Source: Tidjanibacter sp.
GTDB lineage: Bacteria > Bacteroidota > Bacteroidia > Bacteroidales > Rikenellaceae
Direction: 5' to 3'
Assembly: GCA_017396085.1 (NCBI GenBank)
Contig: JAFQNC010000001.1
Location: forward strand, 1-64,000
Length of the DNA stretch: 64,000 nucleotides
The notes under the pieces are model-generated. The model saw only the letters and a program-made list of their open reading frames with translations, was not told the DNA's origin and did not search any database. Positions 57,830 to 64,000 of this stretch are shown in pieces (position 1 is the first letter of the stretch; every line of letters begins with the position of its first letter). Made by a program: the position numbers and the translations under genes.

Positions 57830-60262
57830 TTACCTTGTGATGGTGTAGTTGCCGGCGGCGAGGGTAACGTAGAGAGTGCCCTCCTCGGCGGTAACGGTGG
57901 CGGAGGCCACCTTCTTACCATTCTGCATAACCTTCCAATTACCCTCGGCAAGGTCGCACACGAGCAGTTTGACCTTACCCTTCTCGGGAGCAGCCTCGGG
58001 TGCGGGCACGCTCACGTTGAAGGCCTCGCTCTCGGTGGTGCCGTCCTTGCGGAAGAGCACAACACGGTCGGCAATGGCAACACCCACGTGGCGGTCGCCA
58101 CACTCCACACGGCTCACTGCGTTGAGCGAGGGAGCACTGTTGTCGGCCACCTGAATGACATTGAGGAAGAGGTTCTCGGCTGCGGCAGCCTTGGGAGTAA
58201 CCTCCACCCTCCATTCGCCCCTCTCGTTGCAGGGGTCGGGACGTGTGGTGGCGGCATTGGCGTAGTTGGTGCCGAACACCCAGAACTCCTTGCCGGGACC
58301 ACCCACCTTCTCGATGTTTACATCGTCAGCCTCAGGCAGCAACACATTGCAACGGAGCATACCGCTGTCGCCATCTTTGGTGCGCTTGACCACAAACGAA
58401 CTCTCCCCGATGGTGGGCTCTTCGATGCTGTGCAGGAGCCAATATTTCTTGAAATCGGGGTTGGATGCAACCACGCGGTCAAATACTATGAGTGCTGCGG
58501 GCTCGGTGCGGGCCGCTGCCTTCTTCACGCTCTTGCCCTTAGCATCGGTGGTCTCAAAGTTGAGGAACACAAAACTACGCCTAACATCCTGAACCTTTGC
58601 GGTGTAGGCCTTGGTGATGTCGCCTTTGAGGTAGGAGTACTCGGGGCGTTGCTTGGAGGGGCCAAAGCCGTGTCCGAGCATCTTACCCACGGTGTACTCC
58701 TCGCTGAGCAACTGCTCAAAACTACGGCACGACTCCCAACGGTCGCCGGGCATACGCTGTCCGCCATCGTTGTCGGCAAACTCGGTCTTGCCACCGCCAC
58801 CATAGTTCCAGCAGGCAAATTTCTCATCGGGGTCGTAGATGAGCAGCGAGTTGTGGGCGATGGTGCGCTTGAAGTAGTTTTTGTTGTGGGGGCTGTTGTA
58901 GCCGCCCGAAGAGCCCTGATAGGAGCCGGAGTCAATGGCCAAGGGGCCCTTGTGGTAGATTTGGAACGAGCCACCATCGAGGTGCTGGTGGTTGCCGTAG
59001 AAGTGCTCATTGATGCGCATATCGGCAATCACGCAGTTGCTGTCCCACCCCGTGCGGGCAATCATCCAACCAAAGGGGGTGCCGCTGTAACGAGTCAGAG
59101 GCAGGTCGTTGGGGGCCTTACCCACGAGGTCGAAATCCCTCCAAAGGAGTTCGAGCAGGTACATATGGGGCTCCACCTTGTTGCGGCGGTCAAACTCGTA
59201 GGCGATGTAGGGGTCGTGGTAGTAACTTGCGGCCAAGAATGCGGGCTGCGAGTAGTTTTGTTGCTGCTTGCGAGGTGCGGGGTTTTCATCACCGAAGTAC
59301 ATCATTTGCCCATCGGGACGGCGGCGGTAGATGAGGTCATACATCACATACTGCTGTGCGGGGTCGTAGATGGCACCTGCTCCCATCCTGTCGAGTATCC
59401 AGAGGGAGTTGAGGTCGTTGGTGAAACGCACCGACACGTAACTACTACCTTGGTGGTAGTTTTGGCCCTTGTAGGTGAAGTTACGCACAGGGATGTAGTC
59501 TTCATAAATCATCTCGATGACGTGGTGGTACATATCGGGATACTCGTCATAGATGGCGATACCACACGAGAGCATATCGCGCAAAATCATCCACTCCGAG
59601 CCGTGGCCCACCACCGATTCGTTACGCTTCGGGGGGTAGTGGCACTCCATTGTGCCGGCAATGCGCACAAACTCTTTGATGTACTGCTGCCTCTCGCCGG
59701 GGGTCATCACATCGTAGCACCAGTCGTAGACCAGACCACCCACCATAAGCATAATACCGCTGGCACGCGAAAGGTCGTTTTTGGTGCCGAAGTTGGTGGT
59801 TTTGAGGGTGTCGAGCATTGCGGTTACCGCCTTGCGTCCGAGAATCATATCATCGTAGAGCAGGTGGTTGAGTGCGTGGAGTTGCACTTCGGAGGTTACG
59901 CCTCTCATTTGGGCATAGTAGCGGAAGCCGTGGTCGGTGATGGCTGCCTCTTCCTCGGGAGTGCGCGGCACCGAGGCCTTTTCGATGCGCCTGATGATGG
60001 AGCGAGCATCGGGTGTGTTGAGTTTTTCCATAAGGGCGGGAATATCGCTCCTACGGAGGAATACCCTCGGGTGCTCGGTTGGGGGCAGGGGAACGGTGGT
60101 GCCACCAACGGTACCCCACACAACCTCGTTGGGTTTGCGCTCGGGCAACACGGTTTCGTTAGAGTTGTTGTTGGCTTGGTTGTTCCACTCCGTTTCGGGT
60201 TGAGCACAAGCCACGCTGAAGAGCGTCATTACAGAAAGAAATATTCCGTGCATACTATTCAT
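57830..60262 (-). CDS. hepB: heparinase II-like polysaccharide lyase (PL21)
   Basis: An 810-residue exported lyase closely resembling, as recalled, Pedobacter heparinase II, which eliminates heparin and heparan sulfate. A signal peptide precedes Cys19-Ala (SVACAQ), possibly a weak lipobox. The helical toroid domain follows and then the beta-sandwich domains. Residues equivalent to its catalytic set are present: His220 and Glu223 in VGHGSEWM, Tyr275 and Arg279 in YHQGSSYVSVRF, and His425 in NHQHLDGGSFQIY. GSYQGSSGGYNSPHNKNYF is almost identical. ATG 60262 was chosen; a longer open frame upstream covers the promoter. It diverges from an HTCS regulator. No SusC/SusD or sulfatase genes appear before the window ends. 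Confidence 0.9.
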   Translation of the reverse strand: MNSMHGIFLSVMTLFSVACAQPETEWNNQANNNSNETVLPERKPNEVVWGTVGGTTVPLPPTEHPRVFLRRSDIPALMEKLNTPDARSIIRRIEKASVPRTPEEEAAITDHGFRYYAQMRGVTSEVQLHALNHLLYDDMILGRKAVTAMLDTLKTTNFGTKNDLSRASGIMLMVGGLVYDWCYDVMTPGERQQYIKEFVRIAGTMECHYPPKRNESVVGHGSEWMILRDMLSCGIAIYDEYPDMYHHVIEMIYEDYIPVRNFTYKGQNYHQGSSYVSVRFTNDLNSLWILDRMGAGAIYDPAQQYVMYDLIYRRRPDGQMMYFGDENPAPRKQQQNYSQPAFLAASYYHDPYIAYEFDRRNKVEPHMYLLELLWRDFDLVGKAPNDLPLTRYSGTPFGWMIARTGWDSNCVIADMRINEHFYGNHQHLDGGSFQIYHKGPLAIDSGSYQGSSGGYNSPHNKNYFKRTIAHNSLLIYDPDEKFACWNYGGGGKTEFADNDGGQRMPGDRWESCRSFEQLLSEEYTVGKMLGHGFGPSKQRPEYSYLKGDITKAYTAKVQDVRRSFVFLNFETTDAKGKSVKKAAARTEPAALIVFDRVVASNPDFKKYWLLHSIEEPTIGESSFVVKRTKDGDSGMLRCNVLLPEADDVNIEKVGGPGKEFWVFGTNYANAATTRPDPCNERGEWRVEVTPKAAAAENLFLNVIQVADNSAPSLNAVSRVECGDRHVGVAIADRVVLFRKDGTTESEAFNVSVPAPEAAPEKGKVKLLVCDLAEGNWKVMQNGKKVASATVTAEEGTLYVTLAAGNYTITR

Positions 60263-60294
60263 TGATTTTTTTAAGGTTAGTCTATCTATGCATA

Positions 60295-60302
60295 CAAAAG
60301 TA
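60295..60302 (-). promoter_or_regulatory. -7 box for the heparinase gene
   Basis: TACTTTTG on the minus strand, 32 bases upstream of the heparinase ATG. The same octamer serves the divergent HTCS gene. The gap between the genes is very AT-rich. Confidence 0.5.
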
Positions 60303-60397
60303 CAAACAAAAATGCGAATAATGTGCAGACTTATGCATTTTATAATTTCAATTTTATGCAAATTTGCGTGTTTAATTACATTTTTGTGTAATGTGAG

Positions 60398-60428
60398 TTG
60401 CAATTTTGTTGAAAAGTACCTACTTTTG
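60398..60428 (+). promoter_or_regulatory. promoter for the HTCS gene (TTG - 20 bp - TACTTTTG)
   Basis: TTG (60398-60400) and TACTTTTG (60421-60428) have a 20-base spacer. The HTCS ATG follows 26 bases later. Confidence 0.65.
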
Positions 60429-60454
60429 GACAAAATCAAAACTACTGCGACTAT

Positions 60455-63400
60455 ATGAACCACATTCGTAGAGCTGTGCTTATTATCCGTAGAGTTGCAC
60501 TTGCTGCGCTGCTGTGCTTTGCCCCAAGCCTTGCCGAGGCCCAACACTTCACACACATATCCACCTCCGATGGACTTTCGCAACACACGGTGATGTCCGT
60601 GGTGCAAGACACGCAGGGGTGTATGTGGTTTGGTACGCTCGATGGACTCAATCGCTACGATGGCTATGAGTTTGAGGTCTTTCGCCACGTGGCCGACCAA
60701 CCGCACAGCATAGCCAACAACCACATCCGCAAGGTGGCTCTTGATAGCCGTGGACACATTTGGGCGGCCACCAAGAGTGGACTGTCGGTCTACAATCCGA
60801 TTACTCAACGTTTTACCAATATTCCCTCGGAGAGCCCCGTGGCCGACTTTGTGGAGATTGACGAGGGTGTGATGATGGTCTGCACCGAGGGAAGACTACG
60901 TTTCTACGATGTGGAGCAGGGAGCCTTTGTGGAGAACGCCACGACCTCGGCGGTAAGTCCAATGAGGGCGGTTGCGTTGCTGCGAGATGGGGATGTTGTG
61001 TGGCTTGGCACCCCTGATGAGGGCCTTTTTACCTACTCCATAAGTCGTGGTGAGGTGATGCGCTCATCGCTCTTGCCGAGCCGCCGAAGCGTGCAACAAA
61101 TGCTCTTTGACCCGCAGGGGAGGCTGTGGGTAGCCACCGAGGGCGATGGTCTCTACTGCCTTGACGTGAAACAAAAACGAGTGGTAAATCACTTTCGCCA
61201 CGGCGAGGGTATCAGCTCCAACTTTGTCCGCACGCTGGCTCTTGACACCGAGGGCCGACTTTGGATAGGCACCTATGGTGGTCTTGACATCTACGATGGC
61301 GGCACCATAACCTCCCTGCATAGCGACCCCTTTGAGAAGGGTTCGCTGTCGCAAAACTCCATTCGCAGCATCTACTGCGACAACCAAGGCGGTATGTGGC
61401 TCGGTACCTACTTTGGCGGTATCAACTACCACCACCCGATGGCCAACCATTTCACCCACATTGAACGCACTGCCGATGGTAAGTCGCTCAACAGCAACTT
61501 CATCAGCTGTATTGTGGAAGACGGGAGTGGCTCCCTGTGGATAGGCACCAATAGTGGCGGTGTGAACCACTACAACCCCACCACCAAGCGAGTGCGACAC
61601 TATCTGACAGACCTTAACCCGATGGAGGGTGTTGAGTCCAACGACATCAAGGCCATCTATGTGGATGATAAGCGAGGGGAGGTCTATGTTGGCGCCCACG
61701 CAGGCGGACTTCACATTCTTGATAAACAGACCGGCAGGGTGCGCTACCGCTCACTCCCCGGCTCCGAAAGGCTCGACATCTATGCCATTTTGCCCAAAGA
61801 CCACAAAACTCTTTGGATTGGTACCCTCAACGGACTAATGGAGTTTGATATGCTTGCCCAACGCTTTGAACACCCGAAGGTTGTATCGGCCGAAGGGGAT
61901 GGCATTTCGTTGGAGCGTTTGCGTATTCGTTGCCTCTTTGTGGACTCGGAGGGTAACCTTTGGGTGGGTGGCGAAAATGGCCTTTGTGTCTACTCGGTGG
62001 AGGAGGACTCGGTGTTGTTGGAGAAGCGCAATGCTGCTGTGGAGGCTTCGCCCCGCATCGACTTCATCAATGGTATTTGCGAGAACAGCCAACGTATGGT
62101 GTGGATAGCCACGAGCAACGGGCTCTACTGCTACACCCCCATTCTCAACACCCTGCGCCACCTGACCACTGCCGATGGCCTGCCGAGCAACACCATCAAT
62201 GGGGTGGAGGAGGACTCCAATGGTCGCCTATGGGTGAGTACCACCAATGGATTGAGCCTTTTCAATCCCTACACGGGGTCGTTCCGTAACTACACCACCG
62301 AGGATGGCCTGCCCGGCAACCAGTTCAACACCTCCTCGCACTGCTATTCGAGCCGTGGGGTGATGTACTTTGGCGGTTTCAACGGCATCACTGCCTTTGT
62401 GCCGGAGTCGTTGCGCGACAACCCCTACACTCCCGCACCCCTGCTCACGGCTCTCTACCTGCTGGACCAAAAGGTGGCTCCCAACGATGAGTCGAAGGTG
62501 CTTTTGCGTGCTCTCTCCCACACTCGCCGTATAGACCTCCGACACGACAACAACACCTTTGCGCTCCACTTTTCGGTGCCCAACTACCTCTCCGGCCAAC
62601 ACAACACCTTCTCGTGGATACTTGAGGGCTACGACAAGGAGTGGAGTACCCCTTCGGGCACAAGGAGTGTCTCCTATGCCAATGTGCCCAGTGGTACCTA
62701 TGTGTTCAAAGTGAGGGTGGCTAACAACAACGGCAAGTGGAGCCCTGAGGTGGCCTCGGTGGAGGTGCGCATACACCCTGCTTGGTGGCAGACGGTGTGG
62801 GCCAAGGTGCTCTTTGGGCTGCTTGTGGTGGGCATTGCACTGCTTGTGTTCAAATTTGTGTTGGAGCGAAAGACCATCGAAAACCGCTTGCGACTCGAAC
62901 AGCAGGAGAGCACCCACAAGGAGGAACTGCACCAAATGAAACAGAGGTTTTTCATCAACATATCCCACGAATTCCGTACCCCGCTGACGCTCATTATCAA
63001 CCCGTTGAGCGAGATGATTGGACGTGCGGGCGATGGATGGATGCGCAAGCAACTCAAATATGTGGAGCGCAACGCCAAACGACTCCTGCACCTGATAAAC
63101 CAACTTATGGACTATCGTAGGGCCGAACTCGGCGTGTTCAAACTGCGTATCGCACAGGCCAACGTACACGGTATCGTGGCCGAAAACTTTGCCTACTATG
63201 AGAACTTGGCCCACACCAAGAAAATCAAATACACACTCCACAGCGAGGTGGAGGGCGAGAGGTTGCTGGTGGATGAGCAGTACCTCGAGCTGATTATCAA
63301 CAACCTGCTCTCCAACGCCTTCAAATATACCGCTTCGGGTGCGGTGTCGGTGGAGGTTGCTGTGCGTGGCGAGCAACTTGTGCTGAAGGTGAGCGACACG

Positions 63401-64000
63401 GGTGTTGGCATTGCAGCCGACCAGCAGAGTCGCATCTTTGAGCGTTTCTACCAAGTGGGCTCCGACCACATCGGTAGTGGCGTGGGCCTTTCGTTGGTGC
63501 AGAGGCTTGTGGAGTTGCACCACGGAAGGGTGGAGTTGGAGAGCGTTCCGGGTGAGGGCTCAACCTTCACGGTCATCTTGCCCCAGAGGGTGGATGCCTA
63601 CGCCACGGAGGAGTTGGCCGTTTCGGAGCCACAGGAGCCGAGGGCCCACACAAGCAACACCCACGAGATGTATCTGATTGGTGGCGAGGCTGCAGCGGAG
63701 AATAGCACCGATGAGATGGAGAGTGGCCGCCACGGCACAATCCTCATTGCCGAGGATGAAGACGACATCAGAGATTACCTGCGTGAGGGACTTGGAAGGA
63801 ACTTTACGGTCCTACTGGCCAAGGATGGCAAGGAGGCTCTTGCGCTCTTGGCGGAGAACGATGTGGACCTTGTGCTGACCGACACGATGATGCCCGTGAT
63901 GGACGGACTCAAATTGTGCGCCCAAATCAAGCAGAACGTGAAGACGAGCCACCTGCCGGTGATTATGATTTCGGCCAAGAGCGACATTGACGACCAACTC
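60455..64000 (+). CDS. hybrid two-component system sensor/regulator (HTCS), partial
   Basis: The first 1182 codons of a one-protein two-component system; the frame is open to the window edge. A signal peptide (cleavage near LAEAQ, residue 28) leads into a periplasmic sensor of Reg_prop beta-propeller repeats, seen as recurrent WFGTLDGLNRYD, LWVATEGDGLYC and LWIGTNSGGVNHYN blades, then a Y_Y_Y-type domain (YVFKVRVANNNGKWSP). One membrane helix lies near residues 778-800. The histidine kinase has His838 in INISHEFRTPLTL and the ATPase motifs NNLLSNAFKY and DTGVGIA. A receiver domain has Asp1143 in LTDTMMPVMDG. An AraC-type DNA-binding domain should follow outside the window. Its neighbour is a heparinase, so the ligand may be a heparin or heparan sulfate oligosaccharide. 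Confidence 0.92.
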   Translation, partial: MNHIRRAVLIIRRVALAALLCFAPSLAEAQHFTHISTSDGLSQHTVMSVVQDTQGCMWFGTLDGLNRYDGYEFEVFRHVADQPHSIANNHIRKVALDSRGHIWAATKSGLSVYNPITQRFTNIPSESPVADFVEIDEGVMMVCTEGRLRFYDVEQGAFVENATTSAVSPMRAVALLRDGDVVWLGTPDEGLFTYSISRGEVMRSSLLPSRRSVQQMLFDPQGRLWVATEGDGLYCLDVKQKRVVNHFRHGEGISSNFVRTLALDTEGRLWIGTYGGLDIYDGGTITSLHSDPFEKGSLSQNSIRSIYCDNQGGMWLGTYFGGINYHHPMANHFTHIERTADGKSLNSNFISCIVEDGSGSLWIGTNSGGVNHYNPTTKRVRHYLTDLNPMEGVESNDIKAIYVDDKRGEVYVGAHAGGLHILDKQTGRVRYRSLPGSERLDIYAILPKDHKTLWIGTLNGLMEFDMLAQRFEHPKVVSAEGDGISLERLRIRCLFVDSEGNLWVGGENGLCVYSVEEDSVLLEKRNAAVEASPRIDFINGICENSQRMVWIATSNGLYCYTPILNTLRHLTTADGLPSNTINGVEEDSNGRLWVSTTNGLSLFNPYTGSFRNYTTEDGLPGNQFNTSSHCYSSRGVMYFGGFNGITAFVPESLRDNPYTPAPLLTALYLLDQKVAPNDESKVLLRALSHTRRIDLRHDNNTFALHFSVPNYLSGQHNTFSWILEGYDKEWSTPSGTRSVSYANVPSGTYVFKVRVANNNGKWSPEVASVEVRIHPAWWQTVWAKVLFGLLVVGIALLVFKFVLERKTIENRLRLEQQESTHKEELHQMKQRFFINISHEFRTPLTLIINPLSEMIGRAGDGWMRKQLKYVERNAKRLLHLINQLMDYRRAELGVFKLRIAQANVHGIVAENFAYYENLAHTKKIKYTLHSEVEGERLLVDEQYLELIINNLLSNAFKYTASGAVSVEVAVRGEQLVLKVSDTGVGIAADQQSRIFERFYQVGSDHIGSGVGLSLVQRLVELHHGRVELESVPGEGSTFTVILPQRVDAYATEELAVSEPQEPRAHTSNTHEMYLIGGEAAAENSTDEMESGRHGTILIAEDEDDIRDYLREGLGRNFTVLLAKDGKEALALLAENDVDLVLTDTMMPVMDGLKLCAQIKQNVKTSHLPVIMISAKSDIDDQL

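Noticed and set aside
60263-60808. Upstream extension of the heparinase frame by about 180 codons
   Set aside because: It crosses a very AT-rich promoter region and runs antisense to the start of the HTCS gene. The signal peptide begins at ATG 60262.

Overview
The window is a gene-dense chromosomal segment from a Bacteroidetes bacterium, most likely order Bacteroidales and possibly an Alistipes-like (Rikenellaceae) gut anaerobe. This assignment is inferred. It rests on moderately high GC, promoters with the Bacteroidetes -7 box TAnnTTTG, a GldH-type lipoprotein beside a PSP1/RicT protein, a seven-gene V-type ATPase operon, a group B-like [FeFe] hydrogenase, a hybrid two-component system (HTCS) and few clear Shine-Dalgarno sites. 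No tRNA, rRNA, CRISPR array, transposase or prophage gene was seen.

Layout. 1-7 kb: ricT, gldH, trmB, pdxA, then thrS-infC; rpmI and rplT, which usually follow infC, are absent. 7.5-12 kb: a DUF2007 gene, dnaE and trxA. 12-16.6 kb, minus strand: a glycosyltransferase, a low-GC four-helix-bundle gene framed by short inverted repeats, a CLC-type channel/transporter and trpS. 16.7-20.1 kb: an ABC exporter converging on the hydrogenase. 20.3-23.9 kb: a methionine/homocysteine operon metY-metX-hom. 24.5-26.8 kb: a PiT phosphate transporter behind a four-unit Pho-box-like array. 27-29.6 kb: small exported proteins, a repeat-rich stretch and an AraC regulator divergent from a Ca2+-type P-ATPase. 32.3-38 kb: a thioesterase, an exported FAD oxidoreductase, an outer-membrane barrel, a YeiH-type permease, prmC and recX. 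37.8-44 kb: tilS-holA-aminotransferase, murB and a DUF4301 gene. 44.3-52 kb: V-ATPase genes E, DUF2764, A, B, D, I, K. 52.7-57.6 kb: glyS, coaD, lpxD, ruvC and a TlpA-like lipoprotein. 57.8-64 kb: a heparinase II-like lyase divergent from a large HTCS that runs off the window.

Most genes are housekeeping, and physiology is clearest at four points. The V-ATPase rotor subunit keeps every side-chain ligand known for Na+ binding in the Enterococcus enzyme, so a Na+-coupled rotary ATPase is predicted. The hydrogenase indicates fermentative H2 metabolism. The Pho-box array suggests phosphate-starvation control of PiT. The heparinase/HTCS pair suggests sensing and use of heparin or heparan sulfate.

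The least explained component is intergenic. Hairpin elements of about 120 bp (two types, often in tandem, starting within a few bases of a stop codon) show compensatory base changes between copies. Arrays of 9-bp units (for example GGCCTTAAA) and a modular composite repeat occupy many of the larger gaps. Two inverted copies of the composite frame murB-DUF4301. A hairpin upstream of thrS displays U-CGU-A, like a threonine anticodon loop. No gene cluster with the hallmarks of a wholly new system was found; these elements and the DUF4301 prediction are the most original leads.
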